Below, in pieces: positions 18,610 through 28,156 of a stretch of 64,000 bases of DNA. Source of the DNA: Pseudomonas kielensis (GTDB lineage: Bacteria > Pseudomonadota > Gammaproteobacteria > Pseudomonadales > Pseudomonadaceae); NCBI RefSeq assembly GCF_014236655.1, contig NZ_JACMYG010000010.1:62001-126000 (forward strand), given 5' to 3'. Every line of letters starts with the position of its first letter. The first letter of the stretch is position 1. The notes beneath the pieces were generated by a model. The model searched no databases. It had not been told where the DNA came from and was given only the letters and a program-made list of their open reading frames with translations. The position numbers and the translations under genes are program-made.

Positions 18610-18855
18610 ATGAACGGCTTGAGCGATGTGCGGCTGACGTTACACAGTCAGGAACTGGTGGCAGGGCACGATCAGGGCATGCAGCCGACGGCGATCCGCA
18701 ATGCGCCGTCCTGCCTGGGGCGCTGGGGCCTGCTCTGGCATCGTCTGCACACGCGCAAGGCCTTGCTCGAACTCACCCCGGAACAACTGCGCGACGTCGG
18801 CTTGAGTCATGAGCAGGCGAAGGAGGAGGCGCTGAAGCCGTTCTGGCGGCTTTGA
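18610..18855 (+). CDS. DUF1127 domain small protein
   Basis: An 81-residue protein whose C-terminal half (WHRLHTRKALLELTPEQLRDVGLSHEQAKEEA) is a DUF1127/YjiS domain, an arginine-rich helical unit. DUF1127 proteins have been tied to RNA binding and to phosphate or carbon stress in other proteobacteria; no role is known here. AGGAGC precedes the ATG. Its promoter region holds the candidate MocR operator, so it is probably the target of the neighbouring regulator. Confidence 0.88.
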   Translation: MNGLSDVRLTLHSQELVAGHDQGMQPTAIRNAPSCLGRWGLLWHRLHTRKALLELTPEQLRDVGLSHEQAKEEALKPFWRL

Positions 18856-18867
18856 ACGGCCTTCGGC

Positions 18868-20178
18868 TCAGGCCAGCTCTTTGAGCCGGTGCCACAACAT
18901 CCCCAGGGCCAGCAGTGGCGAGCGCAGGTAGCGGCCGCCCGGGAAGGTCACGTGCGGTACTTTGGCGAACAGGTCGAAACCGCCGCTGTGCTGGCCGCTG
19001 ATGGCCTCACCCAGCAGTTTGCCGGCCAGGTGAGTGGCATTCACCCCGTGTCCGGAGTACGCCTGGGCGTAATACACATTCGGCTGGTCCTTGAGCCGGC
19101 CGATCTGGGGCAGGCGGTTGGCGCCAATGCCGATCATGCCGCCCCACTGATAGTCGATCTTCACCGCGCTCAGTTGCGGGAAAACCTCCAGCATCTTCGG
19201 CCGCATGTAGGCGCCGATGTCTGCCGGATCGCGGCCCGAATAGTGGCAGGCGCCGCCAAACAGCAGGCGCCGGTCCGCCGAAAGCCGGTAATAGTCCAGT
19301 GCCACGCGTTGGTCGCACACGGCCATGTTCTGCGGCAGCAAGGCGTGGGCTTGCTCTTCACTCAGGGGTTCGGTGGCGATGATGTAGCTGCCGGCGGGCA
19401 GCACCTTGCCGCTCAGGTGCGGGTTGAGGTGATTGAGGTAAGCGTTGCAACCCAGCACCAGGGTCTTGGCGCGGACCGAACCTTGCGCGGTATGGACCTT
19501 GACCTCAGGCCCGTAGTCGATGCGGGTCACTGCCGATTGCTCGAACAGGCGGACCCCCAGTTGCTGGGCAGCGGCGGCTTCACCCAAGGCCAGGTTCAGC
19601 GGGTGCAGGTGGCCCGAACCCATGTCAATCAGCCCGCCCACGTAGCGGTCCGAGCCGACCACGCTGTGCATTTCGTGGGCTTGCAGCAGACGGGTGCTGT
19701 GGCGATAGCCGAGGCTGCGCAGCTCGTCCGCGTCTGCGGCGAAACCTTCCAGGTCGCGGGGTTTGTTGGCCAGGTCGCAGTAGCCCCAGGTCAGGTCGCA
19801 GGGGATCTGGAACTGCTCGACCCGCTGGCGAACGATGTCCACCGCTTCCAGGCCCATCAGTTTCATCTGGCGGACGCCTTCGGCCCCCAGCACATTGCTG
19901 AACTGGTCCAGGCCATGGCCGACGCCACGAATCAACTGCCCGCCATTACGTCCGCTGGCGCCCCAGCCGATCTTGTGTGCCTCCAGCAGCACCACGCTGA
20001 GGCCGCGCTGGGCCAGTTCGATGGCCGTGTTCAGCCCGGAAAAGCCGCCGCCCACCACGCACACGTCGGCCAGCTGTTCACCCGCAAGCACCGGATGATC
20101 CGGCTGCGGCAGGCTGCTGGCGGCGTAATAGGAGGCGATGTGGGTGCTCGGGACAGGCGGCTGAACACGGGCAGTCAT
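18868..20178 (-). CDS. FAD-dependent amine oxidoreductase (PuuB/PauB-like)
   Basis: A 436-residue DAO-family flavoprotein. The N-terminal Rossmann motif VVGGGFSGLNTAIELAQRG is followed by GASGRNGGQ, typical of gamma-glutamylputrescine oxidase and related oxidases. In P. aeruginosa a similar gene in this neighbourhood is one of four PauB paralogues, as I recall. It would oxidise gamma-glutamylated polyamines, producing the aldehydes used by a PauC-type dehydrogenase, which fits kauB 5 kb away. The ATG at 20178 was chosen over an upstream extension to 20223 because similarity starts there. Substrate choice is inferred. Confidence 0.87.
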   Translation of the reverse strand: MTARVQPPVPSTHIASYYAASSLPQPDHPVLAGEQLADVCVVGGGFSGLNTAIELAQRGLSVVLLEAHKIGWGASGRNGGQLIRGVGHGLDQFSNVLGAEGVRQMKLMGLEAVDIVRQRVEQFQIPCDLTWGYCDLANKPRDLEGFAADADELRSLGYRHSTRLLQAHEMHSVVGSDRYVGGLIDMGSGHLHPLNLALGEAAAAQQLGVRLFEQSAVTRIDYGPEVKVHTAQGSVRAKTLVLGCNAYLNHLNPHLSGKVLPAGSYIIATEPLSEEQAHALLPQNMAVCDQRVALDYYRLSADRRLLFGGACHYSGRDPADIGAYMRPKMLEVFPQLSAVKIDYQWGGMIGIGANRLPQIGRLKDQPNVYYAQAYSGHGVNATHLAGKLLGEAISGQHSGGFDLFAKVPHVTFPGGRYLRSPLLALGMLWHRLKELA

Positions 20179-20327
20179 GGGATGATCCTGATTATCGGGT
20201 GTTGAGTAAATTTTACGGAGCATAAGCCGGACCTTTCAGCCTGGGCAACACTGGTCGGTTGTTGCTGTCTGGCGCAGGGCTTTTAGGGCAAAATCCGTCC
20301 TTGTTCACCTTAGGGGTATTTGTTTCG

Positions 20328-20681
20328 ATGAGCTGCAACCGCGAGACCGTTCGTACCCTGCGCCAGCAGATCCCCACATTCGAGTGCGTGCCCGGCTGTC
20401 ATGACTGCTGTGGTCCGGTCACCACCTCGCCGGAAGAAATGTCCCGCCTGCCACGCAAGACCCGCGCCGAGCAGGATGCCGCCCTGGAAGAACTGAACTG
20501 CGTACACCTGGGCCCCAACGGCTGCACCGTGTACGAGGAGCGGCCGCTGATCTGTCGCTTGTTCGGCACCACCAAGACCCTGCCATGCCCCAACGGTCGT
20601 GGGCCGGTGGAGTTGATCCACCCACGGGCCGAGGCACAGGTGTTCGAGTACATGGCTGCGAACCGACAGGTTCTGGTCTAG
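20328..20681 (+). CDS. YkgJ-family cysteine cluster protein
   Basis: A 117-residue protein with the CxxCxxxC-type cluster (CVPGCHDCCGPV), then GCTVYEERPLICRLFG and a further Cys near the C-terminus. These cysteines probably bind a metal or Fe-S cluster; the biochemical role is unknown. The ATG at 20328 is the family start; a longer frame to 20259 is unsupported. It is divergent from the flavoprotein gene and convergent with dadR. Confidence 0.88.
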   Translation: MSCNRETVRTLRQQIPTFECVPGCHDCCGPVTTSPEEMSRLPRKTRAEQDAALEELNCVHLGPNGCTVYEERPLICRLFGTTKTLPCPNGRGPVELIHPRAEAQVFEYMAANRQVLV

Positions 20682-20715
20682 GGCTCGCGAAGCGTCCAAA
20701 CACGCACCACAAGCC

Positions 20716-21204
20716 TCAATCCGGAATCGGCAAGCACAAACTCTCCTTCACCTCTTCCATCACGATGTAGCTCTTGGACTCACGCACGTGGGGCAGTTTG
20801 AGCAGGATATCGCCGAGCAATTTGCGGTATGAGGCCATCTCGGAAATCCGCGCCTTCACCAGGTAGTCGAAATCCCCGGACACCAGGTGGCATTCCAGTA
20901 CGTGAGGCAGTTTCAGCACCGCGCGGCGGAATTCTTCGAAGGTGTCACCGGACTTGTAGTCCAGGCTGATCTCGACGAACACCAGCAGGCTGCCCTTGAG
21001 GTGTTGCGGATTGAGCCGGGCGTTGTAGCCCATGATGATCCCTTCGCGCTCCAGGCGCCGCACCCGCTCGGTACAGGGCGTGGTCGACAGGCCGACCTTC
21101 TCCCCCAGCTCGGTAAACGAAATGCGCCCGTCAGCCTGGAGGATGCGCAGGATGTTGCGGTCGATCTTGTCCAGCTCGCGTTTGGTTTGAGTGTTGGTCC
21201 GCAT
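20716..21204 (-). CDS. dadR: Lrp/AsnC-family regulator of D-alanine catabolism
   Basis: A 162-residue Lrp-type protein: N-terminal helix-turn-helix (LDKIDRNILRILQADGRIS, FTELGEKVGLSTTPCTERVRRL) followed by a RAM/AsnC ligand-binding domain with the SGDFDYLVKARI signature. It is divergent from dadA. In P. aeruginosa, DadR activates the dad genes in response to alanine. The 156-base divergent gap is AT-rich for this genome and should hold the operator. A much longer open frame continues upstream of the start but is antisense to dadA and is not part of the gene. Confidence 0.93.
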   Translation of the reverse strand: MRTNTQTKRELDKIDRNILRILQADGRISFTELGEKVGLSTTPCTERVRRLEREGIIMGYNARLNPQHLKGSLLVFVEISLDYKSGDTFEEFRRAVLKLPHVLECHLVSGDFDYLVKARISEMASYRKLLGDILLKLPHVRESKSYIVMEEVKESLCLPIPD

Positions 21205-21360
21205 AGGGGATGCGCCTCCGTGAAAAGCCAAATTGCCGAGAATTGTCGCCAAATATAGGCACTTATATAGTGAAAAGCACTGGCAAATGTTTTTTACACT
21301 GCGCTCATCAATGCTTGTACACAACAACGTCAGCGGTTTGCCGCGATGAGGGATAAAAAA

Positions 21361-22665
21361 ATGCGCGTTCTGGTCTTGGGTAGCGGCGTAATCGGTACCG
21401 CCAGTGCCTACTATCTGGCTCGGGCCGGCTTTGAAGTGACGGTTGTGGATCGTCAACCGGCCGCTGCCATGGAAACCAGTTTCGCCAACGCCGGCCAGGT
21501 ATCGCCGGGCTATGCGTCGCCATGGGCTGCCCCGGGTGTGCCGCTCAAGGCCATCAAGTGGCTGCTGCAGCGCCACGCCCCGCTGGCCATCAAGGCCACC
21601 GCCGATATCGACCAGTACCTGTGGATGGCGCAGATGCTGCGCAACTGCACCGCCAGCCGTTATGCGGTGAACAAGGAGCGCATGGTCCGTCTGTCCGAGT
21701 ACAGCCGTGACTGCCTCGACGAATTGCGTGCCGAAACCGGCATCGCCTACGAAGGCCGCAGCCTGGGGACCACCCAGCTGTTCCGCACCCAGGCGCAACT
21801 TGATGGCGCCGCCAAGGACATCGCGGTACTCAAGGAGTCCGGCGTACCGTTCGAGCTGCTCGACCGCGCCGGCATTGCCCGCGTCGAACCGGCCCTGGCC
21901 AGCGTCACCGACATCCTGGCCGGTGCCCTGCGCCTGCCGAACGACCAGACCGGCGACTGCCAGATTTTCACCACCCGCCTGGCGGAAATGGCGATCAAGC
22001 TGGGTGTTGAATTCCGCTTCGGCCAGGACATCCAGCGCCTGGACTTCGCCGGTGACCGGATCAACGGCGTGTGGATCGACGGCAAGCTCGAAACCGCCGA
22101 CCGCTACGTGCTGGCGCTGGGCAGTTACTCGCCGCAGTTGCTCAAGCCGTTGGGCATCAAGGCCCCGGTGTATCCGCTCAAGGGTTACTCGCTGACCGTG
22201 CCGATCACCAATCCGGCCATGGCCCCGACCTCGACCATTCTCGACGAGACCTACAAGGTCGCGATTACCCGTTTCGACAACCGCATCCGCGTCGGCGGCA
22301 TGGCGGAGATTGCCGGTTTTGACCTGTCGCTGAATCCGCGTCGGCGTGAAACGCTGGAGATGATCGTCAACGATCTCTATCCTCAGGGCGGCGACCTGCA
22401 GCAAGCCAGCTTCTGGACCGGTCTGCGTCCGACCACGCCGGATGGCACGCCGATTGTCGGTGCCACCCCGTTCAAGAACCTGTTCCTGAACACCGGCCAC
22501 GGCACGCTCGGTTGGACCATGGCGTGTGGCTCCGGCCGCCTGCTGGCTGACCTGATGGCCAAGAAAACGCCGCAGATCAGCGCCGAAGGCCTCGATATTT
22601 CCCGTTATGGCAACACCCACCAGGAGTCTGCAAAACATGTCAATCCAGCGCCAGCTCACCAATGA
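21361..22665 (+). CDS. dadA: D-amino acid dehydrogenase small subunit
   Basis: Membrane-associated FAD enzyme that oxidises D-alanine and other D-amino acids to 2-oxo acids, passing electrons to the respiratory chain. The 434-residue protein opens with [20 protein letters not shown], a clean FAD-binding motif, and has the C-terminal [16 protein letters not shown] of the family. The ATG at 21361 was chosen over 21346 by this match. ridA begins inside its last codons and dadX follows, forming the catabolic alanine operon. Confidence 0.96.
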   Translation: MRVLVLGSGVIGTASAYYLARAGFEVTVVDRQPAAAMETSFANAGQVSPGYASPWAAPGVPLKAIKWLLQRHAPLAIKATADIDQYLWMAQMLRNCTASRYAVNKERMVRLSEYSRDCLDELRAETGIAYEGRSLGTTQLFRTQAQLDGAAKDIAVLKESGVPFELLDRAGIARVEPALASVTDILAGALRLPNDQTGDCQIFTTRLAEMAIKLGVEFRFGQDIQRLDFAGDRINGVWIDGKLETADRYVLALGSYSPQLLKPLGIKAPVYPLKGYSLTVPITNPAMAPTSTILDETYKVAITRFDNRIRVGGMAEIAGFDLSLNPRRRETLEMIVNDLYPQGGDLQQASFWTGLRPTTPDGTPIVGATPFKNLFLNTGHGTLGWTMACGSGRLLADLMAKKTPQISAEGLDISRYGNTHQESAKHVNPAPAHQ

Positions 22666-22990
22666 GCGTTTGAGCCAGATCGTAGTCCACAGCGGTACGG
22701 TGTACCTGGCGGGACAGGTCGGCGACGACATGAACGCCGGGATTGAACAGCAGACCCGCGAGACCCTGGCCAACATCGAGCGTTTGCTGGACCTGGCCGG
22801 TACCGACAAGACCCGGTTGCTGTCGGTGACGATCTACCTGAAAGACATCGATGCCGATTTCCAGGGCATGAACAGTGTCTGGGACAGCTGGCTGCCCAAG
22901 AACGTCGCGCCAGCGCGGGCGACGGTGGAAGCCAAGCTGTGTGAACCGGAAATCCTGGTGGAAATGTCGGTCGTTGCCGCGCTGCCGTAA
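22637..22990 (+). CDS. ridA: RidA-family reactive imine deaminase
   Basis: A 117-residue Rid-family protein. It contains the conserved [11 protein letters not shown]-like segment and the catalytic Arg in [11 protein letters not shown]. Rid proteins hydrolyse enamine/imine intermediates, such as those released by amino-acid oxidases and PLP enzymes. It overlaps the end of dadA by 29 bases, with its Shine-Dalgarno AGGAG inside dadA, and precedes dadX. It probably clears the 2-iminopropionate made by DadA. Confidence 0.92.
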   Translation: MSIQRQLTNERLSQIVVHSGTVYLAGQVGDDMNAGIEQQTRETLANIERLLDLAGTDKTRLLSVTIYLKDIDADFQGMNSVWDSWLPKNVAPARATVEAKLCEPEILVEMSVVAALP

Positions 22991-23002
22991 ATGATCCCTC
23001 TG

Positions 23003-23049
23003 CCGGTGCTGTTGGCGGTTCATACTGTCTCCAGCACCGGTTTTTTCTT
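23003..23049 (+). terminator. Terminator-like hairpin between ridA and dadX
   Basis: CCGGTGCTG pairs perfectly with CAGCACCGG across a loop of about 20 bases, followed by TTTTTTCTTT. It lies within the presumed dadA-ridA-dadX operon, so it could attenuate transcription into dadX and uncouple the racemase level. Confidence 0.7.
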
Positions 23050-23082
23050 TCCCCCCCGCCAACCGCCTGGAAGCCTGCCGCC

Positions 23083-24156
23083 ATGCGTCCTGCTCGTGCC
23101 CTGATTGATCTGCAAGCCCTGCGTCACAACTACCAACTGGCCCGTGAAGTCTCGGGGGCGCGCGCCCTCGCGGTGATCAAGGCCGATGCCTATGGCCATG
23201 GCGCAGTGCGCTGTGCCCAGGCGCTGGAAGCGGATGCCGATGGGTTTGCCGTGGCCTGCATCGAAGAAGCCCTGGAGCTGCGCGCTGCTGGAATTCGTGC
23301 GCCGGTGCTGCTGCTCGAAGGCTTTTTCGAAGCCGATGAGCTGTCGCTGATCGTCGAGCAGGATTTGTGGTGCGTGGTGCATTCGTTGTGGCAGCTCGAA
23401 GCCATCGAGCAGGCTACGCTGCGCAAGCCGATCACGGTCTGGCTCAAGCTGGACTCGGGCATGCACCGGGTCGGTCTGCACCCGGCGGACTATCAGGCGG
23501 CGTATCAACGGCTGCTGGCCAGCGGCAAGGTCGCGAAGATCGTGCTGATGAGCCACTTCGCCCGCGCCGATGAGCTCGACAGCAACAGCGCCAGCGAGCA
23601 GGTCGCGGTATTTGAAGCGGCGCGCCAGGGCTTGTCGGCGCAGGTCAGCCTGCGTAACTCCCCGGCGGTGCTGGGTTGGCCGCAGGTGCCTAGCGACTGG
23701 GTGCGTCCCGGCATCATGCTGTACGGCGCCACCCCGTTCGAGGAAGCCAACGCGGTGGCCGCGCGTTTACAACCGGTGATGACCCTGGAGTCGAAAGTCA
23801 TCAGTGTGCGCGAGTTGCCCGCCGGTGAACCCGTGGGTTATGGCGCCCGCTTCATCACGCCTAAACCCATGCGCCTTGGCGTGGTCGCCATGGGCTATGC
23901 CGACGGCTATCCGCGTCAGGCGCCGACCGGTACGCCGGTGTTGGTGGCGGGGCAGCGCAGTCAGTTGCTGGGGCGAGTGTCGATGGACATGCTGTGCATC
24001 GATTTGACCGATGTGCCCCAGGCAGGCCTGGGCTCGACGGTCGAGTTATGGGGCAAGAACATCCTCGCCAGCGATATCGCGATGGCTGCGGACACCATTC
24101 CTTATCAGATCTTCTGCAACCTGCGTCGGGTGCCACGGCTCTATTCCGAGGTCTGA
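23083..24156 (+). CDS. dadX: Catabolic alanine racemase
   Basis: PLP enzyme that converts L- to D-alanine for oxidation by DadA. The 357-residue protein has the PLP lysine at Lys33 in [12 protein letters not shown] and the second catalytic Tyr in EPVGYGARF. Position after dadA and ridA identifies the catabolic isozyme and not the biosynthetic Alr. A long-loop hairpin with a T run separates it from ridA. Confidence 0.95.
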   Translation: MRPARALIDLQALRHNYQLAREVSGARALAVIKADAYGHGAVRCAQALEADADGFAVACIEEALELRAAGIRAPVLLLEGFFEADELSLIVEQDLWCVVHSLWQLEAIEQATLRKPITVWLKLDSGMHRVGLHPADYQAAYQRLLASGKVAKIVLMSHFARADELDSNSASEQVAVFEAARQGLSAQVSLRNSPAVLGWPQVPSDWVRPGIMLYGATPFEEANAVAARLQPVMTLESKVISVRELPAGEPVGYGARFITPKPMRLGVVAMGYADGYPRQAPTGTPVLVAGQRSQLLGRVSMDMLCIDLTDVPQAGLGSTVELWGKNILASDIAMAADTIPYQIFCNLRRVPRLYSEV

Positions 24157-24208
24157 CGGGCCGCGGGCTACAGCCGCCGGGCTTCTGCCGAACAGGACCT
24201 GGGCTCAA

Positions 24209-24260
24209 GTGTTGTAAATACTGAACGCTGTCGCCATGATAACGCTCAATATTTACATAA
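24209..24260. promoter_or_regulatory. Long inverted repeat upstream of pauR, candidate autoregulatory operator
   Basis: TGTAAATACTGAACGCTGTC is followed after about five bases by an inverted copy whose complement reads TGTAAATATTGAGCGTTATC, matching at 16 of 20 positions. The repeat is AT-rich and ends 25-30 bases before the pauR start. It shares TGTT-N9-TGAAC spacing with the pauC palindrome at 12316. It could bind two regulator dimers; a role as a dadX terminator is less likely because no T run follows. Confidence 0.55.
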
Positions 24261-24284
24261 CCTGAATCCTGGGAGGCAAATGCA

Positions 24285-24833
24285 TTGGACGTCGGTGAAC
24301 GACTGCAATCGATCCGTAAACTCAAAGGTCTTTCCCAGCGTGAGCTCGCCAAACGCGCGGGTGTGACCAACAGCACCATTTCCATGATCGAGAAAAACAG
24401 TGTCAGCCCTTCCATCAGTTCGCTGAGGAAGGTGCTTGGCGGCATCCCCATGTCCATGGTCGAGTTCTTTTCCGAAGAGATCCTCCAGGAAAAACCCACG
24501 CAGATCGTCTATAAAGCCAGCGAGCTGATCGATATCTCTGATGGCGCGGTGACCATGAAACTGGTGGGCAAGGCCCATCCGAGCCGTGCAATCGCCTTCC
24601 TCAACGAGATCTATCCACCGGGTGCCGATACCGGTGAAGAGATGCTCATCCACGAAGGGGAGGAAACCGGGATTCTGCTTGAAGGGCGTCTGGAACTGGT
24701 GGTCGGGCTTGAGACCTTCGTGCTCGAAGCCGGTGACAGCTACTACTTTGAAAGCACCAAGCCCCATCGTTTCCGCAATCCGTTTGATGCGCCAGCGCGA
24801 CTAATCAGCGCAGCCACGCCGGCCAATTTCTAA
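24285..24833 (+). CDS. pauR: Polyamine-responsive HTH-cupin regulator
   Basis: A 182-residue regulator with an N-terminal XRE/Cro helix-turn-helix (QSIRKLKGLSQRELAKRAGV, then TNSTISMIEKNSVSPSISSL) and a C-terminal cupin (HEGEETGILLEGRLELVVG). This is the PuuR/PauR architecture; PauR represses putrescine and cadaverine catabolic genes in P. aeruginosa. The start is TTG at 24285, eight bases after GGGAGG; the nearby ATG at 24280 is in the wrong frame. It lies downstream of dadX but probably has its own promoter in the repeat-rich gap. Confidence 0.92.
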   Translation: MDVGERLQSIRKLKGLSQRELAKRAGVTNSTISMIEKNSVSPSISSLRKVLGGIPMSMVEFFSEEILQEKPTQIVYKASELIDISDGAVTMKLVGKAHPSRAIAFLNEIYPPGADTGEEMLIHEGEETGILLEGRLELVVGLETFVLEAGDSYYFESTKPHRFRNPFDAPARLISAATPANF

Positions 24834-25003
24834 GAAAAGAGGCGTCCGCCAAGGTTTTTCGAGGCGCCCGAGCAGTATTTCGCCATGACTTAATACCCCT
24901 AGGACTTTAGGGTTGTTTCAGTGTGGCGGGCTAACCGTTATACTTGCGCCCGCCTGCGAAACCGTGGCCGTGGGCGTGACTAGCCACCATTGAGGGTGTA
25001 CGC

Positions 25004-25429
25004 GTGAACCTAATTATGAAAATGCTGGCCGCACCAGCAACCGTATTGGCCCTTTGGGCAGTCAGCGCTCAAGCTGCGACCAACGACGATATTGCCAAAC
25101 GCCTTGAACCAGTCGGTCAGGTCTGTGTGCAAGGTCAGGAGTGCAAGGGGATGGAAGTCGCTGCTTCGGCAGGCGGCGGCGGGGCGAAAACCCCGGACGA
25201 GATCATTGCCAAACATTGCAACGCTTGCCACGGCAGTGGCCTGCTGGGTGCACCGAAAATCGGTGACACTGCAGCCTGGAAAGAGCGTGCCGATCACCAG
25301 GGCGGCCTTGACGGCATCCTGGCCAAGGCCATCACCGGGATCAACGCAATGCCACCTAAAGGCACCTGCGCAGATTGCTCCGATGATGACCTCAAAGGCG
25401 CTATCCAGAAGATGTCCGGCCTGAAATAA
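25004..25429 (+). CDS. cycB: Cytochrome c5
   Basis: A periplasmic monohaem cytochrome of 141 residues as translated. A signal peptide ends near VSAQA; the haem motif is CNACH, with a distal Met expected in NAMPPKG. Four further cysteines (VCVQGQEC and CADC) could form disulfides. The GTG start at 25004 has GAGGGTG at proper distance; the ATG at 25016 gives a cleaner signal peptide but is too far from it. Cytochrome c5 serves as a respiratory electron carrier. A strong terminator follows. Confidence 0.9.
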   Translation: MNLIMKMLAAPATVLALWAVSAQAATNDDIAKRLEPVGQVCVQGQECKGMEVAASAGGGGAKTPDEIIAKHCNACHGSGLLGAPKIGDTAAWKERADHQGGLDGILAKAITGINAMPPKGTCADCSDDDLKGAIQKMSGLK

Positions 25430-25444
25430 GCCGCCATCTTCAGC

Positions 25445-25473
25445 AAAAAAGCCGCTTGCGAGCGGCTTTTTTG
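25445..25473 (+). terminator. Rho-independent terminator after cycB
   Basis: The stem AAAAGCCGCTTGCGAGCGGCTTTTTT has A and T runs and begins about 15 bases after the stop codon. Confidence 0.92.
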
Positions 25474-25564
25474 TGCCTGGGATTTGACCTCACGACTGGT
25501 CATGGCGCGCAAGACCCGGCAAGCTCGGGCAAGCGTTGTTCATGGATAGGTCGGGAGGGGTCTG

Positions 25565-27487
25565 ATGGTGCAGTCCGTTTCAATCGAGCAGGCAGTCGAT
25601 GAAGTACTGGCGCGATTACCCGCGCACATCCACCTGGGCATGCCGTTGGGGTTGGGCAAGCCCAACCGCTTCGTCAACGCGCTCTATCAGCGCATCGCCC
25701 AGTTGCCCGAGCGCCAACTGACGGTCTATACCGCCTTGAGCCTGGGGCGTCCGCCCTTGGGCGACGGCCTGCAGCGGCGGTTCCTGGAGCCTTTCATCGA
25801 GCGCGTGTTTGGCGACTACCCGGAGCTGGACTTCCTCGCGGACCTGCGTAAAGACCAACTGCCCGCGAACATCCACATCCAGCAATTTTTCATGCAGCCT
25901 GGCAGCTTGCTGCACAGCGCCTCGGCACAGCAGGACTACGTCAGCAGCAATTACAGCCACGCCGCCCGGGATATCAACGCCGCTGGCTTGAACCTGGTGG
26001 CGCAGTTGGTGGCCCAGGACCCGCAGCATCCGGGCCGCCTGAGCCTGAGCTGCAATCCCGATATCACCCTCGACCTGCTGCCCATGATCGCCAAGCGCAG
26101 GGCGGCGGGCGAAACCATCCTGATGCTCGGCCAGGTGCACAGCGACCTGCCGTACATGCCCGGCGATTCAGAAGTCGACCGCCAGACGTTCGATTGGCTG
26201 ATCGACGAGGAGGAGCGCAGCACCCTGTTTTCCACCCCCAACATGCCAGTGGGTTTCCAGGATCATTTCATTGGCCTGCACGCCAGCACCCTGGTGCGCG
26301 ACGGCGGCACCTTGCAGATCGGCATTGGCTCCATGGGCGATGCGCTGACCGCCGCGTTGCTCGCGCGGCAAGCGGACAACGAGCAGTACCGCACGCTGCT
26401 GACCGACCTCGACGCGCACTACTGGGCCCCCCTGATCAGTCGCGAAGGTGGCGTCGAGCCTTTTGCCAAGGGGCTGTACGGTTGCAGCGAGATGTTCGTC
26501 AACGGCCTGCTGGCGTTGTCTGACGCCGGCATCGTGCGGCGCAAGGTTTACCCCAGCATTGCCCTGCAACAGCAGGCCAATGCGGGCACCCTGGATGAGA
26601 CGGTGGCGCAGGGGGGCGTGTCGATTCACGGTGGATTCTTCCTCGGCCCGCGCAGCTTCTATCAGCGCCTGCGCGATCTGCCCCGGGACCAGCTCGGCGA
26701 ATTCAACATGACCGCCATCAGCTATATCAACGAGCTGTACGGCCAGGAGCAGCTCAAGCGCTTGCAGCGCCAGGATGCACGCTTCATCAACAGTGCCTTC
26801 ACCATGACCCTGATGGGGGCCGGGGTGGCCGACCAACTGGAAGATGGGCGGGTGCTGAGTGGGGTCGGCGGGCAATACAACTTTGTCGCCCAGGGCCATG
26901 CCCTGGAGGGCGCGCGCTCGATCCTGATTCTGCGCAGTTGCCGTGAGTCCGGTGGCGACATCAGCTCCAACATCGTCTGGCAGTACGGCCACTGCACGAT
27001 CCCGCGGCACCTGCGCGACATCGTGATCACCGAGTACGGGATCGCCGACCTGCGCGGTCAAACCGATGCCAAGGTCATCGAATTGCTGCTCAACATCAGC
27101 GACTCACGTTTCCAGCCCGGCTTGATCGAGCAGGCGCAGAAAGCCGGCAAGCTGGCGAAGGATTTCCGCCTGGACGCGCGCTTCACCGACAATACCCCGC
27201 AGCGTTTGCAGGCCATCGCCGCGCGGCACCCGCAGTTGTTCCCGGAGTATCCGTTGGGCAGTGATTTTTCCAGCGAGGAGCGGGACGTGTTGCGGGCGTT
27301 GAACTGGCTCAAGAGCAAATTCAAGCTGACCGAGATCCTGCAGTTGGGCAAGGCAGCGCTGGATGCGCCGCCGCCGTCAGAGTACCCGCAGCACCTGGCG
27401 CGCATGCAACTGACGAAGCCTGAGGGCTTGAAGCAGGATCTGTATCAGCGGTTACTGCTGGCAGGCTTGAAGGCCACGGCGCAGTAG
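25565..27487 (+). CDS. Acetyl-CoA hydrolase/transferase C-terminal domain protein
   Basis: A 640-residue protein of the CoA-transferase family I type. The conserved block around GVGGQYNFVAQGHALEGARSI and the ITEYGIADLRGQ motif place the C-terminal acetyl-CoA hydrolase/transferase domain at about 400-570. The N-terminal half is longer than in classical succinyl-CoA:acetate CoA-transferases, and a C-terminal tail of about 60 residues follows. It probably moves CoA between short-chain acids or hydrolyses acyl-CoA. The exact substrates are unknown. It stands alone between cycB and convergent xpt. Confidence 0.85.
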   Translation: MVQSVSIEQAVDEVLARLPAHIHLGMPLGLGKPNRFVNALYQRIAQLPERQLTVYTALSLGRPPLGDGLQRRFLEPFIERVFGDYPELDFLADLRKDQLPANIHIQQFFMQPGSLLHSASAQQDYVSSNYSHAARDINAAGLNLVAQLVAQDPQHPGRLSLSCNPDITLDLLPMIAKRRAAGETILMLGQVHSDLPYMPGDSEVDRQTFDWLIDEEERSTLFSTPNMPVGFQDHFIGLHASTLVRDGGTLQIGIGSMGDALTAALLARQADNEQYRTLLTDLDAHYWAPLISREGGVEPFAKGLYGCSEMFVNGLLALSDAGIVRRKVYPSIALQQQANAGTLDETVAQGGVSIHGGFFLGPRSFYQRLRDLPRDQLGEFNMTAISYINELYGQEQLKRLQRQDARFINSAFTMTLMGAGVADQLEDGRVLSGVGGQYNFVAQGHALEGARSILILRSCRESGGDISSNIVWQYGHCTIPRHLRDIVITEYGIADLRGQTDAKVIELLLNISDSRFQPGLIEQAQKAGKLAKDFRLDARFTDNTPQRLQAIAARHPQLFPEYPLGSDFSSEERDVLRALNWLKSKFKLTEILQLGKAALDAPPPSEYPQHLARMQLTKPEGLKQDLYQRLLLAGLKATAQ

Positions 27488-27527
27488 CGGCCCCCACCAA
27501 ACATCGGTGGGAGCGAGCCGGGGGGCA

Positions 27528-28139
<612 letters not shown>

Positions 28140-28156
28140 TTAAAAAGTAGTCGATT

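Noticed and set aside
20716-22809. Lrp-type dadR read as a 697-residue fusion from an upstream start
   Set aside because: The extra sequence is antisense to dadA and ridA; the Lrp family starts at 21204.
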